Source: Nephrocerus scutellatus (taxonomy: Eukaryota; Arthropoda; Insecta; Diptera; Pipunculidae). From it: a stretch of 64,000 bases of DNA. Both the position numbers and the translations under genes were made by a program. Location: positions 45,308,129-45,372,128 of the forward strand of contig OX352762.1 of assembly GCA_947095585.1 (NCBI GenBank), written 5' to 3'. This document shows positions 24,271 to 33,275 of this stretch, piece after piece. How positions within the stretch are numbered: position 1 is the first letter of the stretch; each line of letters begins with the position of its first letter. Under the pieces are notes generated by a model, which was given only the letters and a program-made list of their open reading frames with translations, searched no databases and had not been told where the DNA came from.

Positions 24271-24473
24271 TAACACCGAAAGCTGTTTTTATAAAAAAGT
24301 ATAATCCATCACTGCTCGAAAATTATTGCCTGACAATAGAAGAAAATAATCAAAATGAAGTAAATTTGGAAAACATACACGATCAACGCTTGGTAGATGA
24401 AATTCTAAAGATGGTGCAGATGTATTAACCAAGGACTTTTAGCGAGGTAAGAGATGATATTACAGATATTAAA

Positions 24474-25187
24474 ATGAATATCATTTTAGAAAACGAGAAG
24501 CCTATTTACCAACGACCTCGAAGACTTTCACCATCTGAAGCAGAACTTGTACGCAAACAGATTGATAATTGGTTGGAAGAGGGTATAATTCGTCCGAGTT
24601 CGTCCGCTTTTGGTAGTCCTATTGTTCTGGCTAACAAAAAGAATGGAGAAAAACGTCTGTGTATTGACTACCGAAAATTGAATAAGGGAGTTAAGATGAA
24701 ATCGGCAGAAAACCCTGCATTAGCTGGAATAATTGAGCAAGAAATAGCCGAAATATTTTGTGCAAATCGAGACGAGTTGAGACAAGCAGCGAGTGGCTCT
24801 ATAGCAAAAATACAGGAGGAAAACCGGAAGTGCTATAACTTGAGACGACGGAACGCACCAAAATATCAAGCAGGTGAACTGGTAGCCATCAAGCGTACAC
24901 AATTTGGGTCACATAAACTTCAACAAAAATACATTGGCCCATATGAGGTTACGAAAGTTAGAGCGAATAATAGTTTTGATGTAAGAAGAGTAGGTGACAA
25001 TGAGGTTACATCGACCTCCGCAGAATTTATGAAACCATGGTTTGACAATTTGTCTGTGAATTCTGACGTTAGTGAAGACGATGAAGAATTAGATGCCGAA
25101 AGGAATAGTCCATCCGGGTCGAATGTACATGCAGGACGGCCGTGTGGGATGCAAAGCAACAACCACAACAGCAACAACAACACATAA
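24474..25187 (+). pseudogene. Pol remnant: RT N-terminus fused to integrase C-terminus
   Basis: 237 codons. Residues 1-70 read 'PIYQRPRRLSPSEAELVRKQ', 'WLEEGIIRPSSSAFGSPIVL' and 'RLCIDYRKLNKGV', the beginning of a gypsy reverse transcriptase. Directly after YRKLNKGV the frame continues with 'QEENRKCYNLRRRNAPKYQ', 'GELVAIKRTQFGSHKLQQKY' and 'GPYEVTKV', the C-terminal domain of a gypsy integrase. The join deletes all catalytic parts but keeps the frame. The frame runs into the 3' LTR. The 200 bp between gag and this frame contain stops. Confidence 0.85.
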
Positions 25188-25324
25188 CACTGGATAGCCA
25201 AGCTTATTAGCTAAATTACAGTTGTTGCTAAAATAATTACATATTACATAATAAAGAAACACTTGCTGTTGAGATCTAAGCGAGTTAAGACGTTCTAGTG
25301 TTTTATTTGTTCCGTTTTCCTACA
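25143..25324 (+). repeat. 3' LTR (182 bp)
   Basis: Starts 'tgtgggatgcaaagc' and ends 'gttttcctaca', followed by satellite TA. No clear polypurine tract precedes it. Confidence 0.9.
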
Positions 25325-25830
25325 TATATATATATACGGAATTAAAGATTTTAAATTTATTAAAATTTATATGAAACGAATAATTCTCGTTTGAGATCAT
25401 ATATATATATGTGATTAACGATTTTAAATTTATTAAAATTTATATGAAACGAATAATTCTCGTTCATATACACTATTGAAATCACATACATCTATATGTA
25501 ATTAACGATTTTAAATTTATTAAAATTTATATGAAATGAATAATTCTCGTTTATAGAAACAATTGAGATTATATATATATATATGTGATCAACGATTTTA
25601 AATTTATTACAATTTATATGAAACGAATAATTCTCGTTTATATAAACTATTGAAATCATATATATATATATATGTAATTAAAGATTTTAAATTTTTTAAA
25701 ATTTAAATGAAACGAATAATTCTCGTTTATATAAGCAATTGAGATTATATATATATACATAAGTACTTAACGATTTAAACCCTATTACGAAGTTATGGAA
25801 AGACACAAGCTTTGATGCCAGTTTTTCCAT
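25325..25830. repeat. Satellite and array tail, end of block 4
   Basis: Five diverged monomers, then the shared tail up to 'gtttttccat' at 25830. The sequence then changes abruptly to copia. Confidence 0.85.
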
Positions 25831-26180
25831 GATGCCTTGATGCCATGACCGAATTGATTTTTCATCAACTGATGGGATTCTTTAAATTTGACAATAGCTT
25901 CTGATTTGTCATGCAGCAGATAAACTGTGGTGTATCTAGAATAGTCATCGATAAAGGTTAAAATGTATCGCTTACCACGGGGTGTTTTCGTTTGCATTGG
26001 ACCACAGAGATCACTGTGGATGAGATCAAGCACTGCTTCCAATATCGATGTTGATTGTTTCGGGAAAGATTTTCTTGTCATTTTTCCTTTGATGCAAGCT
26101 TTGCAGTACTCTTCGCAAACTGAGGTACAAGTCCCAAGTGTCATCCCATCAACAATTTCCATTGACGGGATCTTCTTCAC
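25831..26180 (-). pseudogene. Copia GAG-pre-integrase and integrase N-terminal part
   Basis: The frame reads 'CEEYCKACIKGKMTRKSFPK' (the Cys pair of the HHCC zinc region), then 'LDLIHSDLCGPMQTKTPRGK' and 'YILTFIDDYSRYTTVYLL'. The last two hold the first catalytic Asp (HSDLCGP) and the second Asp region (FIDDYSR) of copia integrases. It ends at the array junction after 'KNQFGHGIK', before the catalytic Glu, so the domain is incomplete. Confidence 0.85.
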
Positions 26181-26185
26181 GATGT

Positions 26186-26725
26186 CTAAATCTCAATGCC
26201 CAGTATACGGTGCCAACCGAGAATGCAATGTCGTTGCACATCCACCGCTGTGTTCACCTGCTGTTTGCTGGTTTGCATTTCATACAACCGACCATTTAAA
26301 TTTCCAACGCCGACCTGACGTTTGTTGTCTTGAGTACGAATTTCACATGTCATTCCTGAAAAATTCACTCGAAAACCCTTTTCGGCGAGCTTCTTGACTG
26401 AGATGAGATTTGTGCTAATCGATGGAATGTACAGAACGTCCGCCATTTGCGCAGATGTTACCTCAGCGGTACTGTTGATAAAATTCAGACGAATCTTGCC
26501 TCGACCCGATACTCGAACTTCTTCACCATTTGCAACAGTGACTGTTTCGGTGTGTGTTTCATCCAATTCCGAAAACAATTTTCGTTCACTGCTGATGTGA
26601 CATGTAGCACCCAAATCGATAATCCATCCCCTCGGCTTTTCTACGAGAAACAAAAATTCTTTGATTATTTCTTCTTGTTTCACCAAATTTGATTCCTGCT
26701 TCAAATTTACGACGATTTCACGCAA
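26186..26725 (-). pseudogene. Copia protease region
   Basis: 180 codons. 'GWIIDLGATCHISSERKLF' corresponds to the copia protease site, normally DSGAT; here the residue after Asp is Leu. Downstream 'ADVLYIPSISTNLISVKKLA' is the conserved element after the protease. The frame ends at 'GWHRILGIEI', where 'WHR.LGH' of the pre-integrase zinc region begins, so a frameshift separates it from the integrase. Confidence 0.85.
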
Positions 26726-26729
26726 TAAT

Positions 26730-27100
26730 CTAATTTTATTTCCCGGCGTGTCACGCTCATGGACATCCTTTAATGCTTTTCACGCACCTTTTGCCGTGTC
26801 GATAGTCCTGATATGCATTATTTGTGCATCGTCGACAGACAACCGCATGTACGTCAAAGCTTCTTGGTCGCTTTTATTCCAAGACGCAGCTGCAACCGCA
26901 TTTTACGCTAGGCTGGTTTGTCCTCATTAATTGCCTTCCACAATCCCTTATACCTTAAAACCGTTTCCATACGGAGGCCCCAATTGAAATAATTCGTATC
27001 GTCCAACAACTTGATTGTGCACTTGGTGACGATCGAATTTCAATTGAATTTCCAAATACCAAAATAATTTTACCCGGTGAGATTAATTATTCACTTAGGC
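26730..27100 (-). pseudogene. Copia gag remnant
   Basis: Interrupted frames on the minus strand include 'KLLDDTNYFNWGLRMETVLR' and 'YKGLWKAINEDKPA', the N-terminal pattern of copia Gag (L.G.NY..W..RM...L...GLW). Several stops follow. Too short and broken to be functional. Confidence 0.7.
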
Positions 27101-27117
27101 TGTCTGGGCCCATAACC
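27101..27117 (-). other. Half-tRNA primer-binding site (initiator tRNA-Met)
   Basis: The minus strand reads 'ggttatgggcccagaca'. Copia primes from the internal cleaved half of initiator tRNA-Met, and its site begins 'ggttatgggcccag'. The match here and its position 3 nt inside the LTR are strong support for the family. Confidence 0.85.
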
Positions 27118-27120
27118 TCT

Positions 27121-27353
27121 TGAAATGGTAAGAAGTTCGAGTGAAAAAGTTAAATAATAATTCAGGATTTTTAATTTGATACTATACGACTTTATTGAAG
27201 CGTGTGTAGTTCTTAAACAGCGAAAAGTAAGTGAAAATATTTTTGGAATTAATAAAAACAAAAATGTAAAGTCATGGATGACTTGATCAGAAACAAGTGA
27301 ACAAGATACAAGTGAACAATAAACCCACTAACAGCAATTATTGTATTTCAACA
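27121..27353 (-). repeat. 5' LTR of the copia element (233 bp)
   Basis: On the minus strand it starts TGTTGAAATACAATAATTG and ends ...CCATTTCA. Only one copy is in this window, so limits rest on TG...CA and the primer site. Confidence 0.7.
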
Positions 27354-27490
27354 AGATACACATGCGTATAAAATTTAAAGAAAATCAGGTACTTTTTTTA
27401 TAAAATTTGTATGGGTGCAACCCGACCGCGGGGCCTGATCACTTCCAAATTTAATAATATAGCACAATAGTTGAGTTCGCTGCAGAACAA
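27354..27490 (+). repeat. Fragment of the ~120-bp-unit dispersed repeat
   Basis: 'agatacacatgcgtataaaa', then 'gaaaatcagg', a GGGCC-rich 'cgcggggcctgatcacttcc'. One unit of the family described at 39597-40455. Confidence 0.7.
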
Positions 27491-27576
27491 AATGTCACAA
27501 CTGTATAATTAATATTGCTCTACAATATGAAATATAGAAATTGGTATTATACTTTTTTTTTATTTGTTTTTACTAT

Positions 27577-27745
27577 ATAAAAAAGACACCCAAAAAGACC
27601 CCCAAAAGACTCCCAAAAGACCCCCAAAACAACCTCCTAAAAGACACTAAAACACTCCAAAAGACACTCAAAAGACCCCAAAGTACTCCCAAAGATCCCC
27701 AAAACACTCCCATAAGACCACCACAAAAACTCCCAAAAGACCAAA
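27577..27745 (+). repeat. Degenerate ~10-11-bp minisatellite (AAAAGACYCCC)n
   Basis: About 14 imperfect copies of 'aaaagaccccc' in a row. An open frame through it is only translated repeat. Confidence 0.85.
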
Positions 27746-27854
27746 AAGAAAGTCTTTCAACAGCGTTGTCAATATTTAGTAACTCAAATAAAGGAAAAGA
27801 ACATGAAATAATTAAAAAGAAATCAAACAAAAACATTTCAATTTGTAACATGGA

Positions 27855-28000
27855 AGAAGAGGAGAAACGAAACTTTGGTGACCGGCGAGCGTCACCCGAG
27901 CGAAACTACCCTACAAATTTGGCGCACGAGCAGGGATAACTTTTATATTCGCTTCACCGACCGACACAGAAAAAAAACAAAAAAGTTTCAATACTTAATT
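27855..28000 (+). other. LTR-retrotransposon leader fragment with tRNA-Lys-like primer site
   Basis: 'tggcgcacgagcaggga' at 27920-27936 resembles the complement of tRNA-Lys(UUU). The surrounding 140 bp ('gaagaagaggagaaacgaa', 'gtgaccggcgagcgtcacc', 'ctcaccga.cgacac') matches 62405-62555. No gag gene in the right frame follows closely. Confidence 0.6.
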
Positions 28001-28245
28001 CCGGTAATAACCAAAGGTTTTTTTAAATTCTATTACCGTACTAGCTGAACGCAGAACCGAATCACTGACTTGCAATAGACAGTATATTTTTTTAATAATA
28101 TACCCAATGTAACCAATTGGCTAAAACAACAATCTGGGAAAATTTTGGTATTCATTCGAGAGTATGGCCACCCACCGCAGAGTGTCCATAACTTCTTTTA
28201 AATAAGCAGCAAGCAAGAACCTGCTGACATCTCCCACTTATTCGA

Positions 28246-28575
28246 ATGTACCGACCAAAATGGAACAGGCCTTTTACCGAGTACCGACCTATCGATGTAA
28301 TTGATATAGTAACTAAATGGAACGTGAGATTTGATGGCAGCAGTAATCCACTCGAATTTTTTGAACCAGTAGAAGAGCTAGCCGAGTGCTGTGAAATACC
28401 ACTCGACCGATTTGTCCGCTCTTTACGAGTTCTGCTCACAGTAACCACATTGGTTTGGTACCGCAACAATAAAGAATTCCTGAAAACGTGGGCTGAGTTT
28501 AGTAAAGAGTTGTGCCGATTCTTTCTACTACCACGCTTCGTCATCCATTTACTAGACCGAACCATAACCGTCTGA
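28246..28575 (+). pseudogene. Retrotransposon gag fragment
   Basis: 110 codons: 'VTKWNVRFDGSSNPLEFFEP', then 'VEELAECCEIPLDRF', 'LVWYRNNKEFLKTWAEFSKE'. This is the conserved core of gypsy-type Gag proteins (W...FDG...P..F...VE.L, then WYR.....TW..F). No zinc knuckle or pol follows; the sequence runs straight into the 118-bp repeat. The leader fragment 27855-28000 may be from the same element. Confidence 0.7.
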
Positions 28576-30165
28576 ATTTTGGGAACTAAGCAATTTCTCA
28601 AGCGATTCGTATGAAATCCGGTATGTAGGACTAAGATGCGACTATAAGACTTGTTCCTATGGAAATTCTGGGTTCTGGCCAATAGGATGGACTTTTGGAA
28701 ACTAAGCCATTTCTCAAGCTGTTCGTATGAAATCCGGTATCTAGGACTAAGATTCGACTATAAGAATTGATCGTATGGAAATTCTGTGATCTGGCCAATA
28801 GGGTGGAATTTTGGGAACCAAGCCATTTCTCAAGCGATTCGTATGAAATTCAATATGTGGGAAAAGATGGGACTGTGCGACTTGTTCATATGGAAATTCT
28901 GTGATCTGGCGAATGGGGTCTGGAATTTTGGGAACTAAGCCATTTCTCAAGTGATTCGTATGAAATTTGGTATGTAGGACTAATATGCGACTTTAAGACT
29001 TGTTCCTGTGGAAATTCTGGTATCTTCCCAATAAGGTCTGGAATTTTGTGAACTTAGCCATTTCTCAAGCTATTCGTATGAAATTCAGTATATGGGACTA
29101 ATATGCGATTGTAAGACTTGATCCTATGAATATTCTCGGATCTGGCCAATAGGGTCTGAAAGTTTGAAAAACGAACCCATTTCTCAAGCGATTCGTATGA
29201 AATTCTGTATGTGGAAAAAATATGGGACTGTGTGACTTGTTCCTATGGAACCTCTGTGATCCGGCCAATACTGACCTCCTGCCCTATGACCTCCCACCAA
29301 CTGACCAGCCCACCAACATCACCAACCCAGAAAACTATAGATTCGCCACTTATATATGCAAAAATGTATACGTGTTCGAGTATACTTTATATGAAAATCA
29401 TGTACGGGGAAAACTACATTTTCCACCCCAGTGCAACTAAGCCATTTCTCAACCTGTTCGTATGAAATTCGGTATGTGGGACTACGATGCGACTCTAAAA
29501 ATTTTTAGGATCTGGCCAATAGGGTCTGAATTTTGGGAACTAAGCCATTTCTCAAGCTATTCGTGTAAAATCCGGCATGTAGGACTATGATGCGACTATA
29601 AGACTTGTTCCTATGGAAATTCTGGGATCTGGCCAATAGGATGGACTCAAGCTGTTCGTATGAAATCCGGTATCTATGACTAAGATTCAACTATAAGAAT
29701 TGTTAGTATGGAAATTCTGTGATCTGACCAATAGGCTGGAATTTTGGGAACCAAGCCATTTCTCAAGCGATTCGTATGAAATTCAATATGTGGGAAAAAG
29801 ATGGGACTGTGCGACTTGTTCCTATGGAAATTCTGTGATTTGGCCAATGGGGTCTGAAATTTTGAGAACTAAGCCATTTCTCAATCTATTCGTATGAAAT
29901 TCGGTATATGGAACTAAGTGCGACTGTAAGATTTGTTCCTATGGATATTCTCGGATCTGGCCAATAAGGTCTGGAATTTTGGAAACTAAGCCATTTCTCA
30001 AGCGTTCGTATGAAATTCGGTATGAAGGAATAAGATTCGACTATAAGAATTGTTCGTATGGAAATTTTGTGATCTTGCCAATAGGGTGGAATTTTGGGTA
30101 CTAAGACATTTCTCAAGCGATTCGTATGAAACTCAGTATGTGGGAAAAAGATGGGACTGTGAAAC
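28576..30165 (+). repeat. 118-bp tandem repeat array, about 13 degenerate copies
   Basis: Each unit contains 'aactaagccatttctcaag', 'gattcgtatgaaattc', 'ggtatgtgggactaag', 'tataagacttgttcctatgg' and 'ttctgtgatctggccaat'. The array is interrupted by about 165 bp of other sequence at 29275-29440. Divergence between copies is high. Function unknown. Confidence 0.9.
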
Positions 30166-30319
30166 TTGTTCCATATAAATTTTTAAAAATTAGCCCGATT
30201 TTCTTTAAATTTTATAGACATGTGTATCTCCGATTGAAACACTTTTTGTAAAAATTTTGTAGTGATCAGGATAAAGGGGCTCCCTGTTGGACTTTGTGTA
30301 TCAATTAGAGAATTTATTT
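30166..30319 (-). repeat. Fragment of the ~120-bp-unit dispersed repeat
   Basis: 'aaattagcccgattttctt', 'agacatgtgtatctccgatt', 'gtagtgatcagg' and, at the end, 'attagagaattta', the terminus seen at 40405-40455. Confidence 0.65.
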
Positions 30320-30359
30320 TTATTTTGAACTATATTTGACCAAATTTGATGTTTATATA

Positions 30360-30674
30360 AATTAAATTATTCTAAGTTGAAATTTGTTAAAAAAAATAAT
30401 TTTTATTTTCCAAACCGGCAGCGATTCTGCCTACATAAAAACTGAACATATAATCTCTTAAAACTAAGCTTTTTATACTCTTAATTATAACGTCCTATGC
30501 GAAAACATCCAACGGCGACGTGTTCTCACAGGTGCTCATCGTTTCACATCGTACGTGATGGAATGCGGCAATGTCGACAAATCGTGTTGCACAGACGCAC
30601 TGTCAGCGAATTCTTCTGACCGACTCGTGGGAAACGGTGCAACATCAACATATAGAATTTATTCTGTGTTAACT
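30360..30674 (-). repeat. 3' LTR of the errantivirus (315 bp)
   Basis: Reads identical to 37478-37792 on inspection. Ends were set by the TATA duplication and by the primer site and polypurine tract positions. Confidence 0.9.
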
Positions 30675-30690
30675 CCTCCACCCTCAAATT
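30675..30690 (-). other. Polypurine tract
   Basis: The minus strand has 'gagggtggagg' directly before AGTTAACAC of the 3' LTR. Confidence 0.8.
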
Positions 30691-30782
30691 CGGGTGTCCT
30701 CACTCGTGACCTTGTAAAATGGCGGATATTGACTTATGCTAATCCTTTTGATCGGTGTTGGTCCTTCCGAAATCTCTGCAGG

Positions 30783-31403
30783 TTATTCTGTTGGCAATTC
30801 GGCTGCTGCTGGCGTTTCCCTTGCTTCTACTGTTGTGGAGATTATTAGGTTGCTTTTCTTGTGTGCTAAAACCAGTATCAGGGATATTACCACGGCTGCG
30901 GTGATGATGGTAGCCGAGAAACTGTAAGAAGCTATCAGGTGCGTTTTGTTTCTTTCTTCGATTTGACTTATGTAGCGAGTGTTGTTTAAGTGCAGCTCTT
31001 TCATCACTTCGAGGGTTAAAAGTTCTTCGAAGACTTTTGATGGTGAGTCTATTTGTACGATGGCTGGAAGAGGTCTTGAGGTGGGGATTTCATTGGAGAC
31101 AAATGTTTGTTTATTTACCACGATGGTAGCATTATGGTATTGTACTATAAATGTTCCCGATATGCTGAGCGTGTCGTTGTTGACCAATATTGACCCGTTG
31201 AACTGGTTAAGAAGTAATGACCCAGGGAGTATTTCCTCGACTGTTGGAACATGTTGATTGTTGATGTTGGTACAATTTGCTGGTCTGCTTCGCAATAGAT
31301 TCGGTATGCACTCCGTGTCACCTAAGTTTATAATTTCATCAATCTTACAAATGGTTAAATCGTTAAAAGCTTGACAATTATTCTTAATTTTTACTAAAAT
31401 CAA
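30783..31403 (-). pseudogene. Errantivirus env, C-terminal half with membrane anchor
   Basis: 206 codons of the env surface/transmembrane region. Near the C-terminus is a hydrophobic span about 23 residues long (THLIASYSFSATIITAAVVI onward) followed by a basic stretch (HKKSN), a single membrane anchor with cytoplasmic tail. Cys residues precede it (SRPANCTNINNQHV). The frame is separated from the N-terminal part (31554-32150) by about 150 bp with stops. Confidence 0.8.
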
Positions 31404-31553
31404 TTTTTGTTACAACAGATTTTCTTTTTATTGGCTTAACTAATAATCTTTTACAATCTTCTTTTTTCGTGGTTGGCACACTCACAATATAAATCATAGA
31501 AGTACTATTAGAGGCTATTTTTATATTGGCAAATTCAAATGCCTCCTCCATGT

Positions 31554-32150
31554 TTACATAGGGTAAGTTTTTTTTTCAAAATGAGCCCTAACTAGATTTA
31601 TTTCAGTACTTGAAAGTATAAAAGAATTTACTATACCAGCTTTCGCCCACTGTAAGGCATGTTCTATGTTTGTTATCTCTTCTTTGATTACATCTAGTTT
31701 ATATTTAATGCTGGTAGAATATTCGTTTTTAATTTCAGCATTCGTTTTCAAAGTATTAATTATGTTATTAATAATATTCGTAATGTTATTTATTCTTTCT
31801 AATGATAGTCTGTTTATGACTAATTGCTTATTGTTGTTATCTAGTAGGTTTTGGGTTTTAGCTTTTATAATTTGAAAGTCGTGGTGGTCCGGTGTACCGG
31901 CGATCCACTTCCATGCAGTTCCTAGAATGTTTATTGCCGTTTTCCTTTTGACTATAGGTTTGATGCGGTTAAGTCGGTTAAGGATTTCAGTGATTTCATA
32001 GGATAGGTAAGGGTAAATGGGATTGTCTTTACTTACATTGGTTTTGATTCTGAACTGTACATCATCAATTATATCTTGGTATTCTGCAAGGTCTATTACG
32101 TGCACCAGTTTAAAGGTACCGGTTTGCAGTTTTGCTATTCCCGTATTCAA
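31554..32150 (-). pseudogene. Errantivirus env, N-terminal half
   Basis: 198 codons. It contains a basic cleavage-type site (KPIVKRKTAI) followed by a conserved 'LGTAWKWIAGTPDH' block, the furin-site and fusion-segment region of gypsy-family Env proteins. Coiled-coil-like Asn/Ile-rich helices follow. A signal peptide is not evident in the frame, and the break after 31554 prevents a complete protein. Confidence 0.85.
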
Positions 32151-32232
32151 GGTAACCAGTCTTGAATTGGAATAGTCCAGTATTTGAACTTCTGCGAGGA
32201 CTAAGGATATGAAGGACCTAAAAAAAAAGATA

Positions 32233-33258
32233 TCAGGTTTTAATATTGACCTTATGGACGATTTTGCCTGATTCGGTTAGGATTGTTGTTGGATTATTCT
32301 CCTTAACTGTTTCTTTTCTGTACCTTGCGGAAAGTTTGGTACCTAATCGTCTATTGATTTTTACGAAGATAGCTTCGCCTGGAGAGTAATTCTTTAGGGG
32401 TCGCCGAGTTTTATTGTGATAGTCTAAATCTTTATTTTGTTTTTCTTTTAATTTCAATATGTTTTCCTTTCTAGCCTTCTCAAAGTGTTCAGGGTCAGTG
32501 CTAACGGTTCTTCCAAAAAATACTTCAATAGGTTTTTTATTGGTAGTGGAATGAACCGAGAAATTATACTCGTTAATAGCACGATCTAGCAGCTCTTCAA
32601 ATGATCTATGGACTCGGTCTGCCTTAAGGCATCGCATGATTTCGGAAAGTGTCGAGTGAAATCTTTCCACTTGACCGTTGACAAAGCTTGAATACGGAGG
32701 AGTCTTATAGATTTCGATTCCCAACTGGTCGTGGAGCATGAAGCATATTGATGCGAAATTGAACGCTTTTTCATTGTCAAAAACAATGACTTTGGGTACG
32801 CCGTACGCGAATAAAAGTTGCCTTAACGGTTCTCTAATATCCTCACTTGCTCTTGATTTCAAGATGCGAGCCTGTGCGTACTTAGAAAATTTGTCGATCG
32901 CCGTTAGGACCAGATTTGCATCTGTGGAATAAATGTCGATGTGTAATATATGACCAGGATGTTCAGGGATAGGAGTGGCTTGCAGCTCCGGCTTATTCGG
33001 ATGCCGATCATATTTGTGTTGTTTGCAGGTAACACATTGCTTAATTATTGTATGGATTTTAGATTTCATTTTAGGAAAGTAAAATTTTTGTAGTAAATGG
33101 ATTTTGTTTTCTAAACTATTGCGGTGAGCTCTTTTATGTTCTTTCAGAATCTCTTCTTCCTGCTCAGTTTCATTTGGTAGGTCTTTAACTCTAATTTTAG
33201 TAAACCTTGTCTTATATGATTTAAAATGTGTGGGATAAACTTCCTTAATTTTTCCCAT
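32233..33258 (-). pseudogene. Errantivirus integrase
   Basis: 341 codons. The zinc-binding HHCC region is present (HRAHRNSLENKIHLL...CVTCKQH). Catalytic residues: Asp in 'HILHIDIYSTDANLV', Asp in 'KVIVFDNEKAF', Glu in 'VNGQVERFHSTLSE'. The C-terminal domain ends 'KIVHKVNIKT'. The integrase frame itself looks intact and only its link to RNase H is broken, by a GATA-repeat expansion at 33258-33290 that brings in a stop. Integration enzyme of the element. Confidence 0.9.
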
Positions 33259-33275
33259 TATCTTCTATCTCCTAT

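Larger units (their letters stand above)
22642..25324 (+). mobile_element. Internally deleted gypsy element with short LTRs
   Basis: A 2.68-kb element with LTRs of 186 and 182 bp (TGT...ACA), a tRNA-Pro-like primer site, a gag-protease frame and a fused pol remnant. The reverse transcriptase is cut after its first conserved block and joined in frame to the integrase C-terminus, so RT catalytic core, RNase H and the integrase DDE core are absent. It sits in the TA run of a satellite monomer in block 4. The LTRs differ by two substitutions and a 4-bp indel by eye, so the insertion is fairly young. Confidence 0.85.
3071..25830 (-). repeat. Head-to-tail higher-order array; putative multi-LTR tandem of a gag-only element
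   Basis: Four blocks share a start ('aactgaataaaataaaag' at 3071, 12679, 17478 and 22292) and an end ('gatgccagtttttccat' ending at 11804, 16580, 21395 and 25830). Between them lie three ~880-bp spacers (11805-12678, 16581-17477, 21396-22291), each holding a minus-strand gag start. Read on the minus strand the blocks start TGG and end TTCA. This fits LTR-internal-LTR-internal-LTR-internal-LTR, which recombination between LTRs would produce. After removal of later insertions the four blocks are about 6.6, 1.24, 1.26 and 0.86 kb long, because the satellite inside each varies. No primer-binding site was found, so the LTR reading is an inference; the repetition itself is visible. Confidence 0.7.
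25831..27353 (-). mobile_element. Copia-family element, 5' half (truncated)
   Basis: Read on the minus strand: LTR 27353-27121 (TGTTGAAATAC...TTTCA), primer site, gag remnant, protease, and the start of integrase, ending at the junction with the array at 25831. The LTR beginning and primer site closely resemble Drosophila copia. RT, RNase H and the 3' LTR are absent here; a copia fragment with the complementary part of pol lies at 62556-63968. Confidence 0.85.

Noticed and set aside
27541..27939. 132-codon frame rich in KTPK/PKDP
   Set aside because: Mostly a translated 10-11-bp minisatellite.
30555..31257. Plus-strand open frames over the errantivirus LTR and env
   Set aside because: Antisense shadows of env and LTR; no domain on the plus strand.
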